Assembly (NCBI GenBank): GCA_949152475.1
Contig: OX424561.1
Coordinates: 27,956,481-28,020,480 of the forward strand
DNA: 64,000 nt
DNA from: Terebella lapidaria
Taxonomy: Eukaryota > Annelida > Polychaeta > Terebellida > Terebellidae
Reading direction: 5' to 3'
Shown here piece after piece: positions 34,801 through 47,689 of this stretch (position 1 is its first letter; every line of letters begins with the position of its first letter). The notes under the pieces were generated by a model. It was not told where the DNA came from, searched no databases, and saw only the letters and a list, made by a program, of their open reading frames with translations. The translations under genes were made by a program, and so were the position numbers.

Positions 34801-37132
34801 GACTATGAAGAATGTTGTATTGCTAGACCGACAACCATAATGAACTCAGACAGAAGAAGCATAAAACAGGTATTGTGCTGAGGCACGCTCACACAAACTG
34901 TATAACATGCGTACAACCACCAGGTTGCTGGCCGTGGAGGCCAAACGGAGAAAAATCGATAAACCAGGTACGCCGTTAACCAAACTGACGACAACAAGTG
35001 TGTTCGTTGATGCGTGACACAAAATTGACAACCATTCAGTTTAAAATCCTGATAAAAACATACATTATCCACCGTATCCTGATATATGATACAGTGGATG
35101 CGTTTCCTTGTTACCTTACCGACAAAATGGTGAGTTTTTCTGCCCCAGATAAACCTGGTAAAAATAGCTGAAAAGCTTTAGCAATTTCCAACGTGACTGC
35201 CTTCTCAAACGCGGACATCGCCGACATCTTAATATCCAATTAAGCCAGAATATCTGTTGAGAAATTATAATAAAAATCAATCAAGGAATGTATGTGTCAT
35301 TACCATAAAGGAGGTACATCAGATACGGCGGAAAAATATAGATTCGCTGCATCAATTACATCTGACCAAGGGCGCAAATAGGGTTTAAAACTTGGGGAGG
35401 TCCAAGGTTTGCGAGCGCCGAAGGCGCGAAACCCTTGCGGCCGGAATCTGGAGCCCTAGAAGGTGGAGAGAAATGTAACTTTTGAAGTGTATTCTGAATG
35501 CCTCTGTATATATTTGTTAGCTTTACTCCTAAACGAGCATTTATATGGACGCACAATACAAGGTCGCAAAATTAGTGTTTAAAAAACAAAATGTATACAG
35601 ACATTTTGGTGTTCCCATATTGCGTGTTGATGCAAACACCAATACCCTAATGATGCAGTCATGTGTCTTTGGGATGCCGTCAGGTATTGCAAATTATCAG
35701 TAAATATTCACTATGAAAGTTGGTGTGTCCATCTAACAATTGGGCGGTCCATCCCTAAAAAATTGTGACATCAAAATGTGTGTGTGTGTGTGAGGGGGGG
35801 GGGGGGAGGGGGGATGCTTCATTCCTTGGATATTACAATTCAGCGTGCATTATTATCTTGTCTGGAAATAACTAAAGGAGGCAAAACAGGAAATAGTATA
35901 TATAAGGGGTTTGAGCAGCAATGAGAAAACATGAAATGACAGTGACCCCCAGAATATCCAACATACCAGAAGCCATTGAAACTTCAACAATGGGCAAGGC
36001 TGGCCTCTCTTTCCAGTAGCAATTATATACAGGTGTATATAACTCACCTCATATTGAACTCCAATGCCAATATGATATAGTACTCTTGCCCGGCATCCGC
36101 TTCTACAGTTATAGTAATATGTTAAATAATAGGATAACTCAAGTTCAGTCGAGGTTGAGGAAAGATGTACATCGACAAAATGTTTAAGGGTTAATTTTGT
36201 CCTCCGCGCTCCCAACCATCGTTGTTCATTGGGGCTCACTGAATGAAATAAGAGATAAGTTATGAACGAATTTCATGTTGCCACCCTGTAAACTCGGGTA
36301 CTCCTCAATACTTTTTTTCACGATTTTCGAATACTTGGTTCTCGGGCTAGATTTACCCTTATTTGTCCGCTTCATGCCACAGATCAATACATGTTAACTG
36401 CGAACCTTGATTTGTCACTACATCATTTGAAAAAAATTAATAACTGTTGTAGAATCCTTACTTCACTTCACAAAAAAAACGCTAGTACTCTATTATAGTG
36501 TATAGATTTTTGCCTGCTTTGAATCCCCGCAAAAGTTAGTCCCGTCAGCTACTTTTACACGACATACACACACATACTTCTACAATGCAGCATTACACTT
36601 ATGACAAGCATGATACAGTCTCAACCACGCACACTCGAATATCCTTACATTAGCATACACTAGCATTACTACCAATCAACACACGACAACACACGACAAC
36701 ATGGACACGTGACATTTTCCCCTTACTGCTGACCATAGGTGGTTAAGTTGCAGTGACCAACTTGCAAGATAATACAAAATGCACAAATGTATATGAGGAA
36801 CCATAACACGCACGAGTCATATGATAGCAAACGAGCTGCCTACCCCGTCTGATACTTCCATTGGATTAGCAATGTTGTTGACAATTGACTCATATATGAA
36901 TCAGCACAGTGGAACAAATTTTCCAATGATTAGGTTCGTTAATTAGGATTTTTTTGTCTATATATTATAAGAAATAATATATAATGATCCTATTGATACA
37001 TGGTCAATCTCACTCGGGACCGTAGTGTAAATTAATTTGTCACTTGGTGCCCATACCTGGTCCGTTATGAAACATCCGTTATGAAACATTAAACATATAT
37101 TCTTTGGTACATATACGGGTTCCCACTGGAAT
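34801..37132. other. Gene-less stretch
   Basis: The first ~270 bp is probably LINE 5' UTR. Beyond it I see a (GT)n plus G-run microsatellite at about 35778-35812, a small hairpin with GCGCCGAAGGCGCG near 35415-35430, and otherwise no exon or known repeat. Confidence 0.4.
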
Positions 37133-37385
37133 AGACGTGGAATCAATACCCAGTATTAAGTATTCCGAGCAAACAAAACAGGGTCCGTTATCCAATCTCA
37201 TAGTCCGGGGACAGAAAGTCATATCAGGCATACGAAGTGAGAGAAAACAAAAATGACAGGGAAACTCATGAACCCCCGTAAATGGCCATTAGGAGGTGAA
37301 ATCAGGTGTTCCAGAAAGAGTGAGCATTTCCTGCCCCACTAGTGGCACCCGTCATGAATTCCCCAAAATTAACATGAAAAAAGAT
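37133..37385 (+). repeat. Dispersed repeat copy (family also at 11945-12160 and 57838-57985)
   Basis: 37133-37275 is almost identical to 57838-57980 (TAGACGTGGAATCAATACCC through GACAGGGAAACTCATGAA), and 37185-37385 matches 11955-12155. The copy stops exactly where the Penelope-like sequence begins, so one element interrupted or joined the other. Origin unknown. Confidence 0.75.
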
Positions 37386-38520
37386 CTAGTTGCATGGCAG
37401 ACATGGATTTGCTGTATTTATCAACCAGATCACGATGACGCGTACGCGTCCATAGAATTTCTTAAACGCAGCTACAAGTCTTGGTAAAACATATCCTTGT
37501 CGTAGCAGTTTAGAGACTAGCTGGGCACTTCGATAGACGAAGTTCTCATATTTGCAACTAGCTCTGGAATAGCGTATAAGTTGAGAAACAAACACACCAT
37601 ATGCCGGTGACATAGGAATGTTGCTGCTTAGAAAAGGGAAATTGACTATGGAAAAATTGAAATCATCACGTTTGTCATATAATCTAGTTGACAGGTTAGA
37701 ATCATTATCAATCTCCAACCTCAGGTCTAGATAGTTGGAAAAATTAGCGGATTCTGTAGTATCCTTAATTTCAAGTTCCTTAGGATATATGACATCCAAA
37801 TAATCACCAAACTTGGGATTATTTAGCGACAATACATCATCTATGTATCGGAAAATGAAATTAAAATTACATGTTAGTTTCTTAGAACCTCCTCTTTGTA
37901 AATGTTGGATAAAATCTGATTCATATGAGTATAAAAACAGGTCTGCCAATAATGGTGCACAGTTTGTACCCATGGGAATACCAATAGTTTGTTGAAATAT
38001 TCGACCACCAAATTCCACAAAAATATTATCAATCAGAAAATTAACCATATTTACCACATCTATTTCAGTATATTTGTATGGGGCATCAGAGTCGTCTTTA
38101 ACAAAATAAGCGGTATTATATTTAACTACAATATAGTGGTACCGACGTTGTCCCTTTTTAGAGAAAAATTAATTATTGATTAGTTTTTTTAAGCTGAGAT
38201 TTCAGTTCAGAATGAGGTATAGTTGTGTACAAAGTGGAGTAATCAAATGTTTTGATAGACGTTCCTTTTGAAAGTGTGTGAGCATGTAGATATTCCAATA
38301 AAGATTTGGAATTTTTTAATATCCACATTTGGTTTATACCACTTCTAGAATAGATGGTTTAAGAGTACTTTTGGAGACCCTGTTTAATTTTAGACAATAT
38401 AATAATTAATATTTTAGAAAGGGCTTTGCTAGAACATGATGCTGAACCTGAAATATATCTTTGTTTGTGTGGATTTTCGTGCTTTGAAGTTATGTTTGCC
38501 CGAGTTACTAGTCTCAATAA
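37386..38520 (-). mobile_element. Penelope-like retroelement fragment (reverse transcriptase)
   Basis: The minus-strand translation contains, in order, PHKQRYISGSASCSSKALSK (about 38480-38420), SRSGINQMWILKNSKSLLEY, SIKTFDYSTLYTTIPHSELK, then in a long open frame NFLIDNIFVEFGG, GIPMGTNCAPLLADLFLYSY (PMGTNCAP is a Penelope-type hallmark), FIFRYIDDVLSLN (catalytic YIDD) and NFPFLSSNIPMSPAYGVFVS. The order and motifs fit Penelope-like elements. The GIY-YIG endonuclease that would follow is missing because the sequence switches to an unrelated dispersed repeat at 37385. The element is broken (a few interruptions in the upstream part). Confidence 0.85.
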
Positions 38521-38535
38521 TTTCACACAAACCGA

Positions 38536-38733
38536 TTATGCTACTAAAGTACAATATGTGTGGCCGGGCTTGATTTCTATTCCTGAAAGTGTTAGGTGTT
38601 TTTTTAAAGGTTTTTGATTGGCATCATCAAAACCGTGTGGTGACGAAAGTGATTGGATGCTATCTACAACTCTATGAGAGACGTTATCTGATAAATGATA
38701 TGAACAAGTCTCGTATACAATAGGAATGGTCAC
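38536..38733 (-). pseudogene. Possible remnant exon of an extracellular, fibronectin-III-like protein
   Basis: The minus-strand frame reads SPHGFDDANQKPLKKHLTLS then GIEIKPGHTYCTLVA. Its end resembles the last strands of fibronectin-III-like modules of invertebrate extracellular proteins (PGHxY...xVxA). No flanking exons, and a stop follows immediately next to the Penelope-like fragment. It may be an exon captured or broken by the element, or chance. Confidence 0.25.
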
Positions 38734-41232
38734 AATATGAATTCATGTTCTGACATATATTCCCAGTGACCACCGTTTCATTCATAAAATGGGTCTATGA
38801 CACATGACATTCATTGTAGCTATTATCCCTGGTTATGTCGGACAAATTGGATAGTAGGATACAGGTGTAGAATACAGTGAACAATTTGTTATCGCAATGT
38901 TACAACATACCCAACATACCCACACCCTGTTATAACACAAATTTTACCATTTATTCTACATTTAAACCTACACATTGTAAATGCCAGCCATTTATCTGTG
39001 GTGATAATGTTACCTGTTTTTACTTGCCTTGTCACAAATTATCATCGTGGTCCAAGCCCCGGGACCTAACCCAATCTAGAAACGTTTCCGCAGCAACATT
39101 TCTCTGGTAAACCAGGTTCAAATGATATCTGAATATGTATTGGCCTTCGGTATCTCGACACGACCATATCATACCACTCAAACATATCAGACTTTTCGAT
39201 GAGGTGGCAGAATTCAATGCTTATAATCACTTCTTTGACAAATTCCATCTCAGAGTATCTCACCTTCTAGGCCAGGAAATCTATGTCTGAGTTTTGACCG
39301 GTTTGATGGCGGGGGTTGGGGGATTGGGAAGCATGGTAGTACAAGCTGGAACCATTTTTATTTCAAGAAGTATGCATCCTGGAGCTCAGATAGAAAATTT
39401 GATCAGAATCCCTCCATGGCATCACGCACAAAATTATTTTTCGACAGTTGTATTGGGGGATATAATAAGATTGCATGCTATTACCCCGGCAATAATATAG
39501 CTACATAGAACATGGTACATATGGAAAGAAAACCTATACAATTGTCTTTTCAACACTCGTGCCACTTGTTATTATAGACTGCTGGTAAGACACGTGGTAT
39601 CATGGTGCGATTCTGGTGACGAACTAGCATACACATGTTATTGAATGTGGGTAGAAATCATTTCAGAATTCAAATTATTCAAGCAAAATAAAAGGTGTGT
39701 TTGTTTGTCATGTGACTTACCAGCCCTCAATGCCATAAAAATCAACACAACAAACTCGATTTGCTGTTAATATCTGTATTCTACATAAGGACTATCATGC
39801 TAAATTCACTAAAAATGTCTGAACAATTGGCTCTATCTTTTTAAGGCTTTAATCCATTGACATTGAAATGATGATAAGCAATTTGAAGACCACCTTCTTG
39901 TTTCCCTGTAAACTGTGTCGAGTACTTGAATGCACGAAAATTAGGTAACAATACTAAAATCAATGAATCAACACATTTTCGCCTACTTTTGGAATGTTCA
40001 AGAATAATTGACAATGTACTTCAAATATTGTATCTGAAACTGAACTCTTTGGAACATAGATATTCAGTGGTTAAAATTATTCGGATATTCAACTAATTTG
40101 AAAATAAAACACCAATTAATAAACAGCAATCATAGTAACATGCTAATGTCAAAAACTGATTTGACATTCTTTAACAGCAACTGAAATACTCAGCATATTT
40201 GTTGCATGCAGCAGATCAAGGACTTCTCAGGCAATTTCAGGAGATCCACCCCTGGCTGGTACGATAGGAAGTTTTATAATATGACACTTCTATATATAAA
40301 AAAACAGTTTTCATGATGAGCAGCAAGTGAAACCAAAATACCATGGAACCATCTAATTCTGTTTCATTTTACCACTTTTTGAGGTAAGAAAAAACATTCC
40401 AATACCAACAATAACAAACCTACATGTAATCCCCAATTTTGACCGATGAATAAATGCAATATCATTAGGATTGAAGTGTTTGGACCAATATTAAAGTTGA
40501 ATCCACTGAATCTTAAATCTGAAGGACACACCTAGCTATTTCATCATCATCATGTGAAATGAAACAATTGAAATCATTATGTGCAAATTGTAATTACTGT
40601 TTTTGTGACAAACATATGTAAACTAGGGAGTTTGGTCTTGATCAAGTTAACTTAACTCAAATGAAACTTAACTCAAAACTTTTATTCAACACTAATAGTG
40701 TATAATACTGCATTCATGTATGTAAAGTACCGGATTATTATCTTGCATGGGACCTCGCCGTCTTTCATCAGAATAACATGTAATGCCTTGCAGCACATGT
40801 AATCTTTCTTAGCTGGTTTTCAGGAACTTCCGGTTCCCAAATCCAGATATCGTCTCACTTCCTCAAGCACCTACCAAAAGATGTGATTGAAAAATAACTC
40901 AACTAATAAGGCCTAATAAGGCCCGCCCGCCTGTGTTCAAAAACAGCCTCCCGGATTTTTTTATCTGTGATTCTCAATCAAAAAAGAAGAAAAAGTTCCC
41001 GTCACTATTCTTAGGATAGTGAATGATCGAGACACTGAATCACAGCATGCAACTATATATATATATTATTTTACATATATTAAAATTGCCTCCTTGTTTT
41101 CATTCTCCCCAAATGAGACAAAGACGCTACCAGTTTTCAAAAACAGTTATTCCACGTGGGTACATGTATGTAATAATACATATAAAATGGTGATCACAAA
41201 TTGATTTCCTCATGTATACTTCATTGGACATA
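38734..41232. other. Gene-less stretch with weak coding-like patches
   Basis: On the minus strand, patches such as EFVKEVIISIEFCHLIEKSD (about 39245-39186) and NVAAETFLDWVRSRGLDHDD (about 39095-39037, other frame) look protein-like but share no frame and no recognised domain. From 39500 to 41232 I see no exon or clear repeat. Confidence 0.3.
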
Positions 41233-41772
41233 TTAAAGCAACTGCCTTCGAATCCAGTCAATGTTTGTTTAAAACTACATTTCATATTAAATATGTTAGA
41301 TTAACTGAATGAGACATACTCACATCAAATGTAATGACTATAACCAGTCCTCTGAGAAAATTTTGCTCATTTGAACAGGCCGTTCACGCGTAGATACAAG
41401 AACTGTTTCCATCACACGAAGTTGTAAACAAAACATAGAAGTGCAAGATGAACTGACAATTCCAGGTACATCTTGATATATCACTGATTATTTTCTACGC
41501 CATATATGCAGATACGAACTGTAAATGTACTGGATGTGGACTTTTAAGCGCGATTTGGGCATTTGTTTACATTCCGGTTTGGTGGATACAATTTGATTGT
41601 TTATATACAAAAACCGGTACCAAATGAGTACTAAAACGAATGAAAAGACAACTCGGACAATTTTGATCGTCAAAATCATCGAGGACACCTTTTGTTATAT
41701 TGCATTGGATGTGTTGCACAAAAATTTAGTTTTGAAAAAAATATTGCATACATTCGAAGGCAGTAGCTTTAA
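41233..41772 (+). mobile_element. TTAA-flanked MITE, family 1, copy 1
   Basis: 532-bp body flanked by TTAA at 41233-41236 and 41769-41772. Ends are inverted repeats: AGCAACTGCCTTCGAAT against ATTCGAAGGCAGTAGCT. The second copy, inverted, is at 58880-59413. No transposase. TTAA target suggests piggyBac- or Kolobok-type transposition. Confidence 0.85.
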
Positions 41773-43507
41773 CTGACAGAAGGGTTTCCCACAATTACTC
41801 ATCATATATTATATATTATCAAATGACGGTTTTTGATAATAATACTACTAGTGCGCAGAATCATCCTGTCTGTGCTGACTGCTAGGATGATGGCACATCA
41901 GTAGTGCCAAGGTGCCCGCCCAAGAGCTTTCAAACCCAAATAAATCAAGCCTTTAGAAATCATTAAAATCATGCGTACCACATTGTTTCAATTCTAAAGA
42001 CTTTGATTTATTTGGGCTTGCATGTTTCTGTGTGCAAGTGTTTTTTTATATTTCATACGTGTGAGATGTCGTCTCACCAAAATAAAAAAAAAATTAAGAG
42101 TGCCTCCCTATCCAATTTTCTCATTAGCTGAAAAATATTTTTTTGCAAAATAAAAAAATGAAAAATAAAAAAGTCCCTTCCTACCCAGTTTTGAAAAAAA
42201 TAGGAGGACGAGAAACAGAAAATTAATTTTCTCAGGCCTGAGAGGCGAACGTATAACCAGCACCAATTCAAACGTCTTACAAGTCAAGACGGATTACACT
42301 GCACCTATTATATAATCTAATCTTACCCAACAAATCGTTGTTGGATAAACTAGTGGCTTAATCTGCAGTGAGCAAATTAAAACATGACGTGAAATGTTCT
42401 CCGACAACTACTTTTTTTTTGGTTACTTTAAACTTGTATTGATCACTTAGTAATTGAACACAATAACACCTACGTAACACACGCCTAACGTCATGTGTCT
42501 TACCGGCAATATATTTTATAAAAGCGCTTTGTTGTTATAGCTGCCTAACTCAAAATCATGTTCGTTAAATGTTCGCATCAATGTATTCTTTCTCATTTTA
42601 GTGTTTGTTTACATGAGGACTATATAATCTGATAAATTCAAAAAATATTAACATCTACCATTGATCGAGGTTTTTCCAATATTTAGTTTGAGAATATTAG
42701 CTATTTTCAAGGCTATTATAATGCAATGGCATATCGTCTCGACCCAATGGAGTGGACATTGTCAGAGGTGCTCGACACAATGATGTACCGAGTATATATT
42801 ATACACATACAAGGTTTTTCTCTCAGCGTTTTTAACGCCATTTATAGCACGGCGTTGATAATATGATAAGCACATATCGTGTCAATCTCTTTCTAACTGA
42901 ACCCATGATGAACGTAGACTGCTCGATTCCAATGGATGTCATTTGCGTTACAGTTATATTGTGTTACAACGGACACCCCGGTACTGTGACCGGTACGAAG
43001 CAATTTCTTCTCCGCAGACTAGCTCTCAAGCGCATTAACAAGAATCTCGACATGTCATTATCATACCTCATTATTCCATGTTTTGTTAGTTCATGGTCGC
43101 TCAGGTAAGGTGGCATAGTTGGTTTTTGGTTTTCTGTGTGAATCTGATTAATAGCTGTTTGTGAAGCTGCCGGAGTGCAAACTTTTCAGTGCGCAAACAT
43201 TGTCTAATTGAGATACAAAAGTGATAAGAAAAATCACAAACAAATACGGACAAATAACAGTTCAATGTGAGGAATGCTATGTAGTGATGACTCCCACATA
43301 GTCAATTTGAGTATGTCTTGTTGCAGATAACGACAACAAATGGAAATTCATGCTTTCTTTATGTTAGCGCAGATGAACAAACAAGTCGTTCACATCTTAC
43401 ATGTACATATTTTCGGTATGTTCAAACTTCACTTCAGGGTCATACAAGTGAATAATTTATAGGATGTAACGGTTTTATAAAATCGCATATATGCCAGCCA
43501 ACTTATC
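41773..43507. other. Gene-less stretch with a small foldback
   Basis: An inverted repeat with ~30-bp arms (CCCAAATAAATCAAG at 41937 and CTTTGATTTATTTGGG ending near 42018) is present. At 43059-43105 a short frame MSLSYLIIPCFVSSWSL ends at a good splice donor (CAGgtaagg), which could be a signal-peptide exon, but no partner exon was found. Confidence 0.35.
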
Positions 43508-44270
43508 GGCCCATGTAGCGCAGCTTACTATTTCTTATAAATTCAATGAAGATTGAAAATGTGCCAGACGGATTAAACATGGTATACATTCAGTGGGTTA
43601 GTAGTATTAACAGAGAAAGGTGTGCTACTTGGGCCAACTTATCTATAAAGAATATGAAAAACCGATTACGCTACGTTGATGGTCCAGGTATCACATCCTG
43701 CGCTTTCCTCTATATTCAAAAGGATTAAAAAGGTGCGAGACGGATTAAATGTTATGTTTTAAATGGACGAGTAGTATTAAGGAGCAGTGTACGGTACTTG
43801 GGCCATATTAGCGATCAAATTTGGGCCCAAGTAGCGCACCATACTCTGTTAATACAACTCACCCACTGAATGTATACCATATTTAATCCGTCTGGCACGT
43901 TTTTAATCTCAATTGAATTTAGAATAAATAGTAAGCTGCGCTACATGGGCCCAAATTTGTATCAAAGAGTTTAATATAACAACAGGCGGAACTCTCTATA
44001 TGTTCCTTTGTGCAAGCAAGAACGGCCCAAGTATCATACACTGCGCCTTAATACTACTCGTCCACTAAATGAATGCCATTTAATCTGTCTGTCACTTTTT
44101 TAATCCTTATTGAATATAGAGAAAGGCGCAGGATATGATACTTTGGCCGGCCCAAGTATCATACACTGCGCTTTAATACTACTCGTCCACTAAATGAACG
44201 TCATTTAATCCGTCTGTTACCTTTTAAATCCTCATTGAATATAGAAGGCGCAGTGTATGATACTTGGGCC
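43508..44270. repeat. Cluster of five palindromic ~115-128-bp units in mixed orientation
   Basis: Units at 43508-43635, 43681-43804, 43824-43951, 44034-44148 and 44149-44270. Each begins with a form of GGCCCAAGTATCATACACTG and ends with its reverse complement, so each can fold on itself; interiors share GACGGATTAAA or its complement and TAGTAGTATTAA-like blocks. Units 1 and 3 are reverse complements of each other; units 4 and 5 abut directly. Likely a MITE family that inserted into its own copies or spread in tandem. Confidence 0.8.
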
Positions 44271-44810
44271 CTTTGGCCTTTGGGGGCACTCCATGATACA
44301 GCTTCCATTAATTGGAGGAATAAGTGAAATATCAATGACGAACACAAAAAATTTTGTGTTCGCCTGGATATGGCTCCGACCCGTCAAAAAACAAAACGGC
44401 CGCTACGGGCAGACCGGCGATACAAGGACACTAAAAATCATACAAGTCAAAAAGGCACATAAAGGGAAATGATTTGGGAAAAAAAATTCTGAACAGATTT
44501 TGATAAAATGGCTGCCAAAGTCCAAAATCGAGCGTTTTGACCTTTCAAGGTCATTGGAGTTGGAAATTCATCGTCAGCACTGAAACCACAACATATGATT
44601 TCCCATTTGAATTTGCCAATATTTCAGCTCAATTTTTAGCTTAGACATAAAACAAAGAGTCTATGATTTTTAAGTGTTCTAGAAGTTAATGAACTTATAC
44701 ATTTAGGTACATGGAGGGAATCTTCTTGATTCAGAAATCTCAAAACTGATCTTACCTGTTTGAGGAAATGGCCGCCAAGTTTAAATCTGTTAAATTATCG
44801 TAGAAAAAAT

Positions 44811-46855
44811 ATAAAACTAAAAAAACCCTGAAAATACCTCCCTATTGAATGTGGATATTGCAAATAGACTAGACTAAAATACTTTTTGCCTAGAGGTCTA
44901 TTGTATAAGGTGTGCGTTATTTCAACGAAAGAATGATCATTTGCAAATAAAGCATAATATCCACCAATAACATCACGCGTGAAAATGGCGACAAGTGCGA
45001 TAATCATGATAATAAGCATTCGACTGTGAAACCACCGACTGGGTGATATTCGGTTTTGCCACATGTTGCTATTCTATAGTTCCACCCGTCTTACCGTTAG
45101 AGTTTAGGTGTTTTTTTTGCCCGACGCGCGGGTATCTAAATCCGAGAATCAAATGGCTCTGGTGCTTTCTCGTATACGTAGGCTCAGATATTATCGTGGA
45201 AGAGCCAAAATGATTAACACTGTCAAATCATATGAGCAGTGTTCCCCACTTAGATGGACCCGGACCTCCTACTGTGCTTTATCGTGGTAATATCAACCAA
45301 CTAAGGACTGTGGTTTATGTGTTTAGTTGAACGGTGGATTTGACGGCTAGACATACAACCATTTCACAGGCTACACAAAAATTGTGTTACACAAGGAATC
45401 GAACAAGGTTATTCTCATAAAATCATAGACTGTCGCGGACACATTAATTACACATTATATCAGGACTCTGAACTTCCAAAACGTGTTGTTGCATGTATTC
45501 GATACAATGGTGAAATGGTGATAGATCGTGTGATATGTTAATATACATGTAACAATAATATGTTTTTTTGTGGGCGTTATGGTTATTTGGGGCCCGCTTT
45601 GGATGATTTGAAGCCCGACATGGACCATTTGAAGCCCGAGTGCTAGCCAGGGATTCAAGTGGCCATGGAGTTCTTCAAATCATCCAACAGGGCCTCAAAT
45701 ACATGTAACCATAATGCACACACAAAAACATATTATTACTATTACTACCGATCATCTAAATTTAAGTCGACGTGAGAGTATATGTATATTCTGTTTATTG
45801 AATAAAACAACACGAAACAAGACTTATTGGCCAGCGCGTCGCGCTAATCTTCTAAGTTTGCCTCAAATGAGACCCACGGAGGGTAGACATGAGTGGGCCC
45901 GGTCCTGCTATCATTTGTTAAATATAGTAATCTCAACAAAAGGATCACAGCACTTTCAAAAATAATATCTCTGATTGTTTCCATGAGGTTTTACATTTTA
46001 ATCTTGTGCATAAACGCAAATACTATGAGAGCTTTGCGATATTCGTTGATTTACCGTAATACATATATACGCATACAGTAGCGCAACAATAATATTGAGC
46101 TAAATTTCTGATGTTGACAGAACAATTACGAAAGGTTGCCAGCTTTTATAGTTTACGATATAAAAGTGATAAAATGTGATGAAAAATATTATTTTACACC
46201 AAAATAGACGCATAAACTATCAATTTGATCCAAAACATTGGGCAACATTAAAATCATTGAATGTCTGTGCTCGGATATACATCTATAAATATGTTCTTTT
46301 TTGTTTATTTAAATATCTGGAGAATAATGAGCAACTTGATCCAATAAATTAAGGTTATTAATCACATAAACTTTCCCATCCCAACATACTTCCGCTGGCC
46401 ACAAGAAAAATTCTCTCCGCTGAGGGTTACTTGTATGGTAAACAGATTACATCGCGACGTTCCTTTTGGCTTGGCCTCACCGTATGCAACTAAAACACAC
46501 GTTTGAGCATAAAACGCGGGCATCAAATCACATTTGAAACGAAAAATCGGACTTCGAATGAAAATAACAGTACGCGTTTGTCAAATGACGTTTGAAACGG
46601 AAATTCGGACTTCAAATGAAAATAACGGCTTATATATTAACGTTTGAAATTGAGTCAACACTCATTCACACAGCTACGAACAGATATGATTGCCTGCTTA
46701 GCGTCCTTGTTATCGGTAATAATAGTAAATTTCACATTGTCACGAACTCTTCGATCATATCATGAGCTCGAATATGCATGATCGTTTTATGTCAAGTGGT
46801 GATGTAATTGAATACAAATTGAGTATACATGGTGCTGAATATATATATGGTGCTG
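44811..46855. repeat. Segmental duplicate, copy 1 (partner at 60770-61935)
   Basis: 44811-45535 aligns with 60770-61785 minus its MITE (shared pieces: GGGTGATATTCGGTTTTGCC, TTAGATGGACCCGGACCTC, GTTTATGTGTTTAGTTGAAC, GGTTATTCTCATAAAATCAT), and 46722-46855 aligns with 61786-61935 (CTCTTCGATCATATC, AATTGAATACAAATTGAGTA). About 1.2 kb at 45540-46720 is present only here. On the minus strand both copies hold a short Met-hydrophobic stretch (MLIIMIIALVAIF here), possibly a signal-peptide exon, unproven. Confidence 0.7.
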
Positions 46856-47140
46856 AAATACGGTGGCCATCCTAATTTTTTATTCTTCTTTACTAGTATA
46901 ATGAGTACATGCAGATTTCATCAATGGACAATTGTTACGTATTCTAACATGGTGAAGTCAGAGGGCTTGTAGCATTTCAGTCATTCCAAAAGGTGTTATA
47001 TCAGTTGATATACGGCCCTAGGGCCTATATCAGATTTCGTTTCCAGGAGCAACGGCCTACAAAAACGTCATGACCGCAACAAACATGAGTAGCTATGGTA
47101 ACGTTTATTTCCTAACAATCGTTTACCATGTTAGAATAGA
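46856..47140. other. Gene-less stretch
   Basis: Nothing supported except a short palindromic motif TATACGGCCCTAGGGCCTATA-like near 47010-47030. Confidence 0.35.
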
Positions 47141-47288
47141 AATAATGTATAGATTTGTCGTAATTGTCTGCAAAATAAACTTCTCGGGACAGGTGATATA
47201 GCCCTCGACGCCTTCGGCGTCTCGGGACCATATCACCCTGCCCTCGAAGTTTATTGTGCGACAATTACTCCAAATCTATACATTATTC
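47141..47288. repeat. Long hairpin, ~73-bp arms
   Basis: Left arm GAAATAATGTATAGATTTG... and right arm ...CAAATCTATACATTATTCC are imperfect reverse complements with centre CGACGCCTTCGGCGTCTCG. Same style as hairpins at 17686, 28128 and 31033. Confidence 0.75.
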
Positions 47289-47689
47289 CTTAAATATTCA
47301 CATTCCGTAAAAACTATACGGGAGTTTTTTTTCACCAAATTGTACAATTTTGAAGTGTAACAATGTTGCGAAAGTGCGATTAATGAGCCTGGATATAAAA
47401 CAGCTCAGTTCACGTGTATTGCACATAAAATCATAGGGAAACTGTGTCACTACATAAAGTACATGTACGACGATAAATATCGAGATCAACGAAGGCTGTG
47501 ACATTTGTAGAACCCGGCACAAATATCCTTGACTATTCGTATGTAAACTAGTGTAAAAAAAATGCTGACATTTTGATGAGAGTCATTAGTGATGGTCCTG
47601 ACTGGTCGTTGTAGAAAGTAAGTATCTGACTTTTCCATTTTCTCAATTATGTTGATAATGCAGATGGCACTATAAGTGTTTTTTATTGG

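Noticed and set aside
40780-40880. Minus-strand patch IWEPEVPENQLRKITCAARH
   Set aside because: Only ~28 codons, no splice partner and no domain recognised.
43059-43110. Signal-peptide-like exon with strong donor
   Set aside because: No downstream exon with matching phase was found before the next recognised elements.
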